Source: Adineta steineri
Taxonomy: Eukaryota > Rotifera > Eurotatoria > Adinetida > Adinetidae
DNA: 64,000 nucleotides
Assembly: GCA_905250115.1 (NCBI GenBank)
Contig: CAJNOI010000170.1
Span: forward strand, 1-64,000
Direction of reading: 5' to 3'
A program made the position numbers and the translations under genes. A model generated the notes under the pieces. It worked only from the letters and a program-made list of their open reading frames with translations, did not search any database and was not told the DNA's origin. Each line of letters begins with the position of its first letter. The stretch's first letter is position 1. Shown piece after piece: positions 1 through 12,110 of this stretch.

Positions 1-819
1 CTGATTTTGTTCAATGATAATTACAGATGTGATCGTTATCAACTTGGAAGGTTCTACTGATTGAATATTAACGTTTCTTTTTTACCAACATCATACTTCC
101 CCAATGAATAAATACCCAAAGCAAACAAGTATTCGATTTTGACAAGATTGGTAATTAATTAAATAATAAAATGAGAATGAAGTTACTCATCATTACTTCC
201 GTTATAACACTCTAGCAATCCTGAATCATCTACTGTCATATAAGGAGAAAATCAATTAAGAATAAAGTCTTGCGTAATACGATGAATACTTATATTGATA
301 AAGATTTTTTCTAAGATAGCTCTAAAGGAAGCTGTCATGTTTTGAAAAGAAAAGAAATGAGTAATACACCTTTCAAATAGATGATTTCAGCCGATAATTT
401 TTAAGGATGAGTGATTTTTTTCTAAAATGTATCAGCTGTCCAACTGGAGAAAAACCAACCATTACATTTGTAATATTAAATCATTTAATAATGTGTCGTC
501 ATAGTCAATTATCAAATTGTATCTTTGTGAGGGTGATGTATTGAGGAAGAGGATATATTCGTATGAGTCATTGAATCAGTCGTGCGCATAGATGATATAT
601 AAATATTTGACATTAAGTATAAATTATTGCATATATTTTCATCATTTATAATTCAATTTAGCGAAGTAGTCAAACTACTGAGTAACAATAGTTTCTTGAG
701 ATTACTTTTACATCGTAGAACTGTTATCTATAATGAAACTATAATCATCCCATCTTTTTTAGATTATCTTATCAATTCAAATTTATTCGTACACCATCTG
801 ACTCGAATCAATAGTGATA
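1..819. other. AT-rich leader, no gene recognised
   Basis: No reading frame here has recognisable domain content. A 75-codon frame at 627-854 overlaps the start of the caspase-like gene in another frame and looks like chance. The stretch probably holds the promoter and any 5' UTR of that gene. Confidence 0.5.
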
Positions 820-1832
820 ATGTTTCAAAAACAAGCATTAGTCATTGGCAATGATACTTACCAAATAAAACCCAGGCGAACTTGCGTGAACGATGCAAAT
901 GACATCTCGTATGCACTACGTACAATTGGATTTTTATCCCATTGTGCAACAAATTTGGAATCTCAAACAATGTTCTCACGTATAAATAGATTTATACAAT
1001 CAATCGAACCACATGCGATAGTAGTAGTTTACTTTTCTGGTCTCGCTGTGCAACATGATGGCAAAACTTATTTGATGCCAATAGATAACAGTCAGATTTC
1101 TCCAAAAAATATCGGATCGTCGGTATATTGTGCGGAGGAAATCATTGCAATGTTGCATACCAAAAGTCCTAGAGCAGTTATATTGATTCTCGACTGCGCG
1201 CGGCCTTATCGAAATCTTGTAGGTGAAACACCTTTTTTTGTTGACGGAGATCCAATGGAATCATTGCAAGGTCTTGCACCAATACGTCCACCTCCATCAA
1301 CGATCATTGCTAATTCCTGTGAGGTGGGTGCACAGTTCTTCGGTTTAGCAGATAATTATCGAAATAGTATTTATACTTATCATTTACTTCGTTATATAAC
1401 AACACCAAGTATTGATATTGACACTATTTTTCGATGTGTTGCTTTGGATGTTCAAAGAAGTACTGGTGGCAGACAAAGACCCGATCGATACAGCAATGTT
1501 TATGAAACTCTTTATCTTGTTATCAATCCATATTTGAAGAATTTCACATGGGCTAATACTATGCAGCCAACTCAATCGTTTCGTTAGTATATTCTGTTAA
1601 AATTTTAAATACTAATATTATTCATATTTATTTAGAATTGACAAATTCTCAAGGTCATTATCAGTCATACGGCATGAACACAATTTCGTCACAGCTGAGC
1701 CATTTTTACTATCAATTTGGTATACCAAAGAGTCATTATCATGTCAATCCCATTTTTTCACCTACAGCTATGGGAACTACAATGAGACCTGTCTATCCGT
1801 TTACCTATCGACAAAATTACTATTTTTATTAA
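820..1832 (+). CDS. Caspase-like (peptidase C14 fold) protein, predicted inactive
   Basis: Two exons: 820-1582 and 1636-1832. The 53-bp intron (gttagt...ttag) joins at phase 1 and skips a stop just past the donor. The ATG at 820 sits directly before KQALVIGNDTY, the usual first strand of this fold, so it is a good start. What I see: the histidine-loop region reads VVYFSGLAVQHDGKTYLMP, where active relatives have SGHG, so the catalytic His is replaced by Leu. The cysteine strand reads LILDCARPY, where active relatives have LDxCR, so the catalytic Cys position is Ala (the Cys one residue earlier is the non-catalytic one). The tail of about 80 residues is Tyr/Gln/Pro-rich without a known domain. 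No signal peptide or membrane segment. Family knowledge: caspase-like proteins act in proteolysis or as scaffolds. Inference: a pseudo-protease, perhaps a regulator or decoy. Confidence 0.75.
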
Positions 1833-1960
1833 AAGAGGATTGACTATATCGGAAACTGAACTTAATCTAGAAAAAATTAATAAATAAATAAATAAATAAA
1901 TAAGTCTGAATATATCTAAACGATCTCATGCAATTAAATAATTATTTTGAAGGTGTAAGA

Positions 1961-2009
1961 TGTGAACGTGGATGTATATTCCGTAAGTCCACACCCACAC
2001 TCTCAAGAT
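1961..2009. repeat. GTGGAT / CCACACCCACAC hairpin ending CTCAAGAT
   Basis: A G/T-rich arm (gaacgtggatg) is followed after about 15 bases by a C/A-rich arm (ccacacccacac) ending in CTCAAGAT. Degenerate member of the dispersed inverted-repeat family described in the findings. Confidence 0.6.
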
Positions 2010-2480
2010 ATTTCAATAATCAATAAGCATGTCTAAAAGAACTAATACATGTTCAAATAAAAATAAAAAAGCTTAGAAAATTAAATGACTTCGTTATTTG
2101 TCAACATTTGAGCTAAGAACTGTGCTCCAACACCTCCAGTTTGATTAGAATTCATATAGAGATGAGTTATCGTCTAGATGAAATCGAATGAATAATATTT
2201 TTACTCGATTGTTTTTTATTTCATCAGTAAAAAAAATTATATTTCGTCATCACCAATATTGCTTTCGAAAAGATTGATATATGTTTTCTATTTGAAAAAG
2301 TTAAATTGTAAATAATAAATGCTTAGTTTATTATGAATTACCTCATACACAAAGAGCCATCTTTCGCTTCATCATCTCGAATTTGATTACCTGAAAGATG
2401 AATTGTTTCGATAACCTAAAAAGCTAATCGGAGTAACATTTACTAATCAATTTAGTTCGAATATAGTCACCGTATTATTT

Positions 2481-2532
2481 CGTGGATAAGTGTGGATATT
2501 CTTTTCATTCACTACCCACACCTACACCCACA
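2481..2532. repeat. GTGTGGAT / ACCCACACCTACACCCAC hairpin
   Basis: G-rich arm gtggataagtgtggat, short AT loop, then C-rich arm acccacacctacacccac. Same dispersed family. Confidence 0.6.
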
Positions 2533-2787
2533 ACAAATGACAAGTGAGAAAAAAAAGATTTTTAATAATATTTTTAAGCTTACAGCAGATTTATTTCCTC
2601 GTTAATCATTTGTCATAAATGATAAATGAAATAAAAGTTTATTAAGAACGGAATGAAGTCATTATGTCATTAATCATTTTAATAATAAAAAAAAGAGAAA
2701 GAAAAGAAAGCTTCGTTATTTTTCTAAACAAGAACTGCGTTAGTTTTCTTTTGAAGCTTCATTTATTGTATTATTACTCAACATAAG

Positions 2788-5700
2788 TTATACTTGAAAT
2801 AGCTCGTAATTTATTGAATCGCTTATGGCAATCATTTCTGGAATTAAATCTTTTTAAAAAGTCTTCAAGTAACGAACAGACTCTACGAAAAGAACGTCTT
2901 GCTACTCGTATCTACTTGGGCGCATTTGTTGTATGTCTCATCGCAATTATTACTGCTGCTGCACTTGTTATTCGGACTGCTGAAAAAACTGAACATAAAC
3001 CTTCTTACACGAGATTTTCTCAATTAAAACATGCTTATTCAAAAACTCTTCATTGTTCATGTTCAAAATTGGGTATTAATTATGGTACATTCGTCACTAC
3101 TCAAGTTATTTTTCATCAAGTTTGTTCGAGTCAATTTATTCAACAAACATGGATTGATATGTTATTTACAAATAAAAACATTTCGATAGAGTCTATAAAT
3201 GATTTTCGTGTCATTCTAAGTTTCTTTTGGCAAACTATCGCAGGTTTATGTACCGCAAGTAACAAAACTTGGATTGATGTTGTCGCAAGTTTTGAAACAA
3301 CACGTATTCTCACGCCAACAGTACCTGCCGAAGAAATTGTTCGACGACAAGCTGAGGCAGCTCTCAAAAATCAGATTGCTCTATCTAAAGCAACGCTTAA
3401 TCGTAATTTATTAGCTATTAGACGTATAATTAATGGTAATCAAATTGTATCAGCATTACAAACGAATTTTTACTTATATTATTCGTCAACAGATATGAAC
3501 TCAGAGATAACTTCGGAAATGAAATCTCGAATGTTCGGTAATTGTTCTTGTTTACGAATCGAAGGTTGCCCACATCCAGCCATTGTCAACAATAGCAATG
3601 GTCATCTGGTACCTATACCAGGAATGGTAATGGATTGTTTAATTATAGATGCTACACTTGCTTCAACACTCGAATGTTATTACAATCAGTCATGTCTTGT
3701 TCTCTCACATAGATCATTACCCATAGATATACAATTATTGTCGAACAGTTCTAACAAATATTTTTCTGTATATTCGACAATACAAACACTTGTGAATGAA
3801 CTAATGATTGATGAAACAACATGTGATATTCGCTTTGAATTATATTATTCTCAATGTAATCCAACTTATTGTTCATATTCATACAAACGTCGTTTTGATA
3901 TTCTTTTTATATTTACTACTATTATTGGTATTTTTGGCATATTATCATTTACCATAAAGCTTATTGCACCTCTTATTGTGGTAGTGATGTTACGTTTCAA
4001 AAAACGAGTTTTACCAATTGAAGACGTGCCACATGTTAGGTCGCCTCAACAAAATCGATGTAAGTTAGAATACATTCATTCACGATAAATACCATATGGA
4101 AATGAGGTTTTATTTTTATTTGCAGATCATGTTGGACTTTTACTTCGTAAACTTCGGCACATAATTGTTACTTGCAATTGTTTTGAAAGAGAAACACCAC
4201 GTACATCTATCAACATTTACCGAGAACAACTTTTAACACGATTTTTTATTTTTCTCATGCTTAGTTTATCAGCTAGCGCTGGTCTATATACATTTCTTGT
4301 TGAACAAAATCATGCAATTACAATTGTCGATCCACCTCTTGCTACTTATGAACAATTGCATAATGATCATCCAATTACATTACATTGTCCGTGTTCAAAA
4401 ATATCTATTCCTCATCGAGCTTTTCTCAATGTGACATTTGTATTACATCAAGTCTGTTCAAGTGATTTAGTTTCGTCAGAATGGTTAAATTATTTGATAT
4501 CTTTTGACCCATATCATGTATCAATCGACAGAAAAGATATGTTTGCCCTCGATTTTCGTGCAATGGGTGCTTCTTATTTTCAACTTTTAGCTATTTTTTG
4601 TTCATTAGTTCAAATTAATATTGCAGATGCTCAACGTCTATTCTCTAGTACAGAATTTATTAATGATCGTGTTCTTGTTCCATCATTATTTATTAAACAA
4701 ACCCAAACGATGATAGATTCATTCATTCGTATAACGCGCAAGGAGTTTATACGTACATTCCATTGGATTAGTGTTGCTTTTATTACTAATCATTTTTTCA
4801 ATGGAGCGGGTATGAATTTTGATATGACTATAGACGATAATGATACCGTGGGTGCTAGTTTTGCTTCTCATCTTGTATTGGATATAGATTCAAACGGATA
4901 TTTTCTTGTTAAAACAGAGTGTTCATGCGGAGATAATCCTTTGTTCTGCAACAGAGTCCCCCAAATTATTATAAATGAATCATACGTGGAAAATGTTAAC
5001 ATTTTCTTATTCTATAAACAATTATATTTTGGGTGTCTACCTTTAACGGGATTTCTCCAATCAAAGATCGCATGGTGGTACAATCTAACATTTATCGAAC
5101 ATATCATTGCAACTTATTCCATGATCAGTCATGATCAATCTTCACCAAATATCAAACAACTCAATGCATCTGTTCCCACTTATTTTGAAGATATAACGAT
5201 GAATAAATTGCTTAATGAAATGTTATTGGAAATGTCAACTAATAATAATACACATTTTGATAAATTCTATGATGAGTGTGCACCAATTTTTTGCTCGTAT
5301 ACAATTAATCGACGTCGTGATTTTATCGTGGTATTATTTCTTCTTATTTCTATTTGTGGTGGACTAAATACAGGACTTCAATTACTTGTACCATTTATCG
5401 GCAAACTCTTCTTTTTTTATGTTGATTGGTGGAAAAATCGAAATGTTCGGCACGGTAAGAAATACATAGATGATGATTATTCTTTATAATAAATCCTGTC
5501 AAATTAATCTAATACATATAATCACTTTAGAACAATCTTCAAACTATACTCGTATCATACATCTTCTACGCATTATTTATCAGTCAATTAGAAATCTCAA
5601 TTTATTCAAGATCGCAGCAAATAATGACATCAATATACAACGAAAATATACTCGAATTTATCTACTTCTTTACACAAGTTCTCTCAGTATGTTACTTCTT

Positions 5701-6857
5701 TATACAGCTATTGTCGAACGTCATGTTAGTAAAACACTTATGTCACCTTCGATTGACGATTATGAACAACTACTGAATATATATTCAAATGATGTCAGCT
5801 GTCCTTGCTCTCATATATCAATTCCTTATCAACAATTTATTACTGAATTACGAGTGAATTCATTTCACATGGCATGTGAATCTAATCTGATTCATGATAT
5901 GTTAACAACAGGTAATTATCTTGAGGGTGTGGAATATAAATGTAATTTATATATATTTATAGGGCAATTATTCTATGGTAGTGCACCTGTAAATGGTAAC
6001 AACGAATATTTATCGTGGATGAAACCCATAATCGAATCTCTCAAAGGGCTTTGTTCATTGGCAAAAGACAGTGTTGAGAATAGTATTGACATATTTCTTG
6101 ATTCTACTATACTCGCCAATCAATTGACACCTCGTAATCAATTTATTAATGAAATGAATTCGACATTAAATCAGTTTAAAAAAAGAACACCAATTTTATT
6201 CGCACAAATATTGGACCTTTTTCGTTCATCTATACAAGGAAACGCTCTATTACCTATGTTTTCATCAGCTTGGAACTTAATTGTAGTTGAAAAAGACAAA
6301 GGAAAAATGCTTCTTTTCTCACTGTGCCTGTTACCATGAATGATAAAACAGAGAATTCAAGTTGTACCTGTGCTACTTTACGAACATGTACGATACCGCG
6401 ATACATTCTTATTCGTCAGGTTGTGATTCCTGTTGATGGTATAGTAGTCGGTTGTAATTCACTCGAAACAACACTACTCTCGTCTTTAGCTTGTTTCTAC
6501 TCGGAAACATGTGTGAGCGCTCTTCGAAAGTTTTTTGAATTTAACCCTATGCGTATGGCAGATTTTATTAATTTAAAAATTACATCGCAACGATTTCATA
6601 TGAATAATACTATTGAGACAATGGCTAATGAAATGTTTATTGAATCATGGTCAACTAATATATCTTATGAAATTTTTTTTAATAGTTGTGCTCCAATTGA
6701 TTGTACTTATACATATTATTATCAATTCGATGCATTGGAATTATTAACAACATTTTTAAGTGTATTTGCTGGTCTATCACTTGGCCTTCGCTTTATTGTG
6801 CCTCATCTTATGAAACTAATTAATAAGATTCGAAATCGCTTGAGAATGTGTGTGTGA
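2788..6857 (+). CDS. Tandem triple-module membrane protein (TM-Cys-rich ectodomain-TM x3)
   Basis: Three homologous exons of about 420 codons: 2788-4059, 4126-5454 and 5531-6857, joined by introns of 66 and 76 bp, both phase 1; the acceptor at 2787 is also phase 1. Each module has a short basic cytoplasmic stretch with an (N)LNLF motif, a TM segment, an ectodomain of about 300 residues, and a second TM followed by a basic tail. Ectodomain landmarks: YxxL...TLxCPCS, IPYxxF, FHxVCSS, a CSC pair mid-way, LECYYNQSCL, and (Q/E)CxPxxCSY just before the second TM. Several N-glycosylation sequons are visible. In module 3 the frame changes by one base somewhere in 6291-6340 with no plausible intron, so it is either a real frameshift or an assembly error. 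No ATG precedes the first TM, so the initiator exon is missing. Domain family not recognised; homologous to the gene at 27151. Confidence 0.65.
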
Positions 6858-7118
6858 GGTGTGAGATATATGTATGAAATATATAATGATCACACCGAAA
6901 TAATGAGTTTTGAATAAATATTGTCTTGCTCGCAGATAATTATCTAACAAAACGAAGTATTATTAAAGGAATTTATTCAAATTTCCAGAAAATTAAAAAA
7001 GTGAGATGAAGATAATGTTAACCTCACTCCTCTTTTCGTCGTTTAATTTTATTTAGCAAAGATGAACTTCATTCTAGGCCAATACTATATGAAAAAGATA
7101 GAGATACATAATGATTAC

Positions 7119-8254
7119 TCAATTGATAGCATCTTTTCGGCACTGACCTTTGGCACAAGAACTTTTGTCAATAGCGAACATTTGAATACGATGATTTGCT
7201 GCATCGGCTACATACAAATTGCCTTGTCGATCAAATGCTAAATCACGCGGCGTACATAGCTTATTTGTTTCATTACCCCATCCTTGTCCGCCGATGATGA
7301 CGCTACCTGCTTTGGAATCTTTGAACCAACGCATAACTCGATGATTGTTCCGATCAACGACATAGGCAGTGCCCATAGGGTCAACGACCACTGAAGTTGG
7401 CGCAGCCAACTGATTGGTGTGATTTCCCCATCCATTCCCGCCAGCTATAACAATACCTTCTTTGGCGTCGACTGCCCATTTCATCACAAGGTTATTTCCA
7501 TAATCAACTACGAAAATTGATTGATCGTAATCGACGAATATATGATCAGGATTCTCGAATTGATTTGGTGCAGATCCCTCTCCGTTTCCACCAGCGACTA
7601 CTTGCTCATCAGGTAATTTTATTACACGATACTTCTCATTATCAGAGACATACAACGATCCTTTGTTGTCCAATGCCAGTCCTATACATGAGATATTTGC
7701 AATAACTGTTTGCCCATAGCTGTCATTTTTAGACCATCGCTGAACTCGCTTGTTATCAGCATCACAAATAAATATAGTACCAGTCTTGTCAACAACAACC
7801 TTTGTCGTATAACTTAGTTGATTATTTCGATTGCCTTCCCCATTTCCACCAGCTACCAGTCGACCACTGGATACTCCAGCCTCCCACTTGACCACTCTGT
7901 AGTTCAGGCTATCCACAATATAAATGGTAGCATCATCATCGACAAATAATCCATAGGGATAATGAAGTTGGTTCAATGCGGAACCAACTCCATTTCCGCC
8001 AGCTACCGTGATACCATTTCGGTTCCATGTGGCACTTGCACAAATGCCATCGTCAGGCATCGGCGACAGTGAAGAACGAGCTAGATGATGAAGAGATAAA
8101 ACGTCAAACAAATTTCATTTTCATTACCTGCTACTGTTGCAGCTCCGACTTGACCTAATAAATTAAGAGAAGACAGACAGATGGAACCACAGAGAATAGA
8201 AAACATACCTGAAAGACTAAAACTGATCATGGGATTATATAGTTTTATAAACAT
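7119..8254 (-). CDS. Secreted six-bladed NHL-repeat protein
   Basis: Exons on the minus strand: 8209-8254, a 27-bp microexon 8128-8154, and 7119-8080, all joined at phase 1 (introns 54 and 47 bp). The start at 8254 gives MFIKLYNPMISFSLSG, a short weakly hydrophobic leader; the ATG at 8230 is the alternative. The body has six NHL repeats, each about 45-50 residues, with the signature (V/I)AGGNGxGxxxNQL...P..(V/I)xVD...(I/V)Y(V/I)(V/A)D..N.RV..W. Family knowledge: NHL repeats form a six-bladed beta-propeller for protein, carbohydrate or RNA binding. There is no TM segment or Thr-rich stalk, unlike the three NHL genes at 39-53 kb. The Cys-containing tail (SSCAKGQCRKDAIN) may form a disulphide. 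The gene is convergent with the module gene ending at 6857. Confidence 0.8.
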
Positions 8255-8350
8255 TGATAAATCCCACTTACCTAAGTATCATCGACAATAAGAAGCTTGT
8301 TGACCACATCGTTTGCATTTACTTTTCTCTCTCTGTCTATTTCTTCCTTT

Positions 8351-8362
8351 CCTTTTATATAG
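8351..8362 (-). promoter_or_regulatory. TATA box for the NHL gene
   Basis: On the minus strand the sequence reads CTATATAAAAGG, a near-perfect TATA box about 100 bp upstream of the ATG at 8254. It would place transcription start near 8325-8330. Position and consensus only. Confidence 0.5.
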
Positions 8363-9224
8363 CTCATTTTGTCATGTAATCATCGATGATACGATAGGAA
8401 TTATGTGCTAAACCCTCAGAAATAAAAGTACGTATTAAAACCATTTTTTATTATTCTATCTTTTCAAGGTTGCTCTACTTGAAATTCAATTCAAAAAACT
8501 AGCTTTCAGCGTAATCCCTATGAAATTAAAATGTGAAATATGATTCGATGGTTATTAATGATACTCTATAAGAAATGTTCTTTTTTTCTCTCTACTCCAT
8601 TATCTATTCTTCTTCTTCTCAAACGAAAGCAAATGCATAAAATAAACGAAATAGAATATTTGGCTCCATCGGATACATAGAAAAACTAGATAAGTTTAGA
8701 AAATCAATCTGTAAGTGGTGCACTACACGCGATTCGAAGCACCACCACTAATATGGTTTCGTCTGTTGAGTCGATTTAAGAATATATTTCTACACAGGCT
8801 TTGATGCTAAATCTCAAAAAATTATTTTCAAAAGCTAAAAAAGAGCAAAGTGGGAAATTTTTACACTTCTGCAAAAGATGTATTTTTCTCGAAAAACAAC
8901 ATCTCTCAATTATTTCGTATTTTTCGACCGGAAGAAAACATTTGCTAGAACTAAAAAGTAGATTTTCGTGATCAGCAGCTCAAGCTCTATTAGACGATGT
9001 AAAAGAACTCGAAAAAACAAAATTCACTCGAACTCTGAATTGCCGACACCTTGCTTAGCAACATATAGTCATAAGAAAAAGTCAACATAAATAATCTCGC
9101 TTCATCTAATGGTCAGTTTATTTAGAATAAATGTGCAAAATGTATTGTAACAAATTTTAATATTTTATGTATTCACATATAGATACAATAAAATTTGATC
9201 AATTCTTTGTTAACAGACAAATAT
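8363..9224. other. Intergenic, nothing recognised
   Basis: AT-rich sequence without a convincing frame, splice-linked exon or repeat, ending at the TTAA that begins the MITE. Confidence 0.5.
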
Positions 9225-10001
9225 TTAACACGTTCACTGTCCGGTGCATCATATGTGATGCATGCGCTGCATATGATATTTGAAGCTAGAATTTGCTAAA
9301 CGCAACTAGTTGACTGCATTTGGACTATTGGAATGTATCGGTACGATGTAAAGAAGGATTCTAGTTTTTGGTTGAATCACATACGATGCACTAGACATAT
9401 TAAAATTTTAAAAAACATAACGCTTTGCTTTTATCTGAGGAAAAAAAGTGAATGCTCAATTTTAAATGTTTATATTACAAAAAAGTATTTCAATATAACA
9501 CGAACTGTTCTTCTTTACCAATTTAGATGAGAATAAAAGAATAGTCACAGGTTCTAGTAATGATGTCTAGTGACACTCATTAAAACAAGCTAAGCAGAAT
9601 GGTTTCTTGCATTGTCTACATTCTGTTGAGACTTATTTGCATTTGTTTTTTGCATAAGAAGTACTATCTTTTTTTCTCTTTCCTCTCCTTTTCTTTATGT
9701 TGTTTAGATATATTCTTCTCTTCGTCATATTTTATTCCTGAAATGTGTGGTACTTCCTAGCTCATTTATATATATAATCATCGTTTCTCCAATAAAGTTA
9801 GTTCAGTATTATTCTAAGAGAGACAATTGAATCATATGTGTTACATGAAAAGAAAACATCAAACATATGTTTAAAACTTATTTTTGTGATATATAAACGT
9901 AATACGCTCTAAAAATAATCTATTTTCAAATTAAAGAAAGAATAAAAAATGGATGTGGAACAAGTACTCATTTTTTCACATAGGGATAGTGAACGTGTTA
10001 A
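9225..10001. mobile_element. TTAA-flanked MITE (piggyBac-type)
   Basis: Bounded by TTAA at 9225-9228 and 9998-10001. Just inside are inverted ends: left CACGTTCACTGTCC, right (reverse complement) CACGTTCACTATCC, 13 of 14 matching. The exact TTAA duplication is the mark of piggyBac-superfamily insertion. The 769-bp interior has no transposase frame; its longest frame (65 codons) is featureless. A palindromic patch near 9246-9275 (gcatcatatgtgatgcatgc) follows the left end. The right TTAA supplies the TAA stop of the F-box gene, so insertion was immediately after that coding region. The inverted ends differ from those of the piggyBac at 19281, so a different family mobilised it. Confidence 0.8.
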
Positions 10002-11764
10002 TCATCGGATGATTTGATTCGTTTGTGGTTAACTATCATTGGACTTTTTCTTTTTCCAATCCATATAATATCACATCCATTTTGTCTTGTTAATGTTGAA
10101 TCAATAGTATTTTCAGTAAACCAATGAGTAATTTCTGCGGAGAGTTTTAAACGTGTTGTTTCAAATTTTACAACTGAGAGATATTGACAACGGTCTAAAA
10201 TCATCTTTATTTGATCTAATTTACTAATGGCTAATTGCAAATATTTGATCTGACGTGGAATTATTGAACAAATATTATCTAGAAATGGATACATTTCATA
10301 TTTGCAAAACATACTATGAATTGTTAAAGATGTTAGATTAGGCAATTGTTCAATAAAATGTATTATTTCACACAATACAATTTCATCGCCTTTGTCGAAA
10401 GAATACTTTTCCAATGTAACTTCCACTAGTCGTGAAACGTCGATTAATGATTGAAAAAATTTCGTTGACTTCAACGAAGGTTTGCATTCAAATTCGATCT
10501 GAAGTTTAGTCACTTTTGGAAATAAAGGATTCATTCGTAACAAAAGCTATAAATAAATGAATAGATATGTAAGTTATCTTCCATGAAAATTGATATTTAG
10601 ATGAAATACTTGTTTTGGAATAGTATTATCGTGTATTTGCATTTTCAAAGATAAATTAAGTTCATTGATATTTTCTGTTGTTGATGGAGAAATATCTGAA
10701 GTAGTATAAACAAAGATTTTTTCTGAATATAATTCATATTTAAGAGTCAATTTGCAAATTGGTATTGTATAGAGTTGAATATCATGGGGTCGTTTGATAT
10801 TGAGTTCTCCAGCAATAAAACATTTTTTATATTCGATCCAAAATGAACTTCGAAATGAATCAAGAATTATTTGAAGATCTTCACGAGTTTGTCCAATTGA
10901 TTTTTTAACATCCATAAAAAATTGAAATGTATCCAAATGTGGAAGATTTATTTGAATAAATTGTTCCCATCGTTTTCCATCTGCTACACATTCTTTGCCG
11001 ATTAATTTTAAATAAATTAATGATGGTGTTAACATAAGAAATGACTCAAGTCGATCAATTGGTACATCTAATTGTTCAATTGTCAATGAAGTTATTTGTG
11101 GGAAAGTCGAAGTTAATTTTCTATGATCAATCATAGTGGGTAAATCTTGTTTTAGGATGAGTTTATGAAGTTGAGAAGCACTCGATAGAATTTTACATAG
11201 ATTATCAAAAGTGATGTTTTCATTTATGATTAAATGTTCAATTCTACAATGTACAGGCCATGATATCTCAGATATTCGATCATTTCTAATATTTAACTCA
11301 ACTTTTTGAAGATTTGATTGTGCCATAATTGATGAAAGAAAATTTAATGTAGTTTTTTTTCGTCTATCATCGTATTTTTCAATATGTAATGTAAATGAAG
11401 TTAGAGAATTGAGATTAATTCTTTTGACTATATTATTCAATTGAAGTTCATTAATACCAATGAATGTTATCGATTGAAGACGAGTCATTTGTCGAAGACG
11501 TACTGATGACATAAATAAAGATATTTGATCAGGAATATGTTCATTATTGGAAAGTATTAATGAAATGACATTTTCAGGACGAATTAATCGACATTGAAGA
11601 TGAAAATTTGATTTTGAAATTGATTCAAAATTGAAAATATATCGATTATAAGTATTGATAACCGCACGAAATAATCGACAGACAGGTCGAATTGATAATA
11701 AAATTGTTTCACTATCAAGATTATCGAAAATACGATGAAGAATTTCAACTGGGAAATTCTCCAT
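9998..11764 (-). CDS. F-box / LRR-like protein
   Basis: Two exons, 10610-11764 and 9998-10546, separated by a 63-bp intron (gtattt...tatag) at phase 0; total 567 residues. The N-terminus MENFPVEILHRIFDNLDSETILLSIRPVCRLF is a clear F-box (residues about 1-40). The rest alternates leucine-rich strands and helices (LTSLTIEQLD, NLTSLTIHSM, IKYLQLAISK) typical of divergent LRRs. Family knowledge: the F-box binds SKP1 in an SCF ubiquitin ligase while the LRR region selects substrates. Such F-box genes are greatly expanded in bdelloids. The stop codon lies inside the TTAA duplicated by the neighbouring MITE, so coding is intact but the native 3' UTR has been displaced by 0.77 kb. Substrate unknown. 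Confidence 0.8.
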
Positions 11765-12110
11765 TGATTAGAATGTTGGTAACTTTTTAACTGCGCACGT
11801 TTTAAACGTTATGAATGTGCTTTTATATTTGTTCGAAGAAAAACAGAACGGAAGAAGATTGTTTTTATTAGTCATCCTATGTAACGAAGAAATACAAAAC
11901 GATTGAGTCATTTTGTGTATGTATTAGGAGAAAGATGTCGCACTCTTTAATCTTCAAATGATTTTGTATAATTCAAGATAAAAATTGTTTTATGAAAGAT
12001 GAATGCATCGAAGTCAGTGATATAGCTGAAGCGTTTTACAATACAAAATTCATATATATTATTTCTAAAAGTAGAGAAAGAAAGTTCGATTGTTGTATGT
12101 CAGATGAAGT
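11765..12110. other. Intergenic, nothing recognised
   Basis: Likely contains the upstream region of the F-box gene (minus strand). No TATA box or other site stands out. Confidence 0.4.

Larger units (their letters stand above)
1833..2787. other. Intergenic, AT-rich, two GT/AC hairpins and a (TAAA)n run
   Basis: A short (TAAA)n microsatellite lies near 1880-1902, followed by two telomere-like hairpins (listed separately). A splice acceptor at 2786-2787 feeds the next gene at phase 1, so its initiator exon should lie in this stretch or upstream. I could not identify that exon. Confidence 0.5.

Noticed and set aside
627-854. Upstream exon for the caspase-like gene
   Set aside because: No splice pair joins it in phase, and the ATG at 820 already starts at the conserved first strand of the fold.
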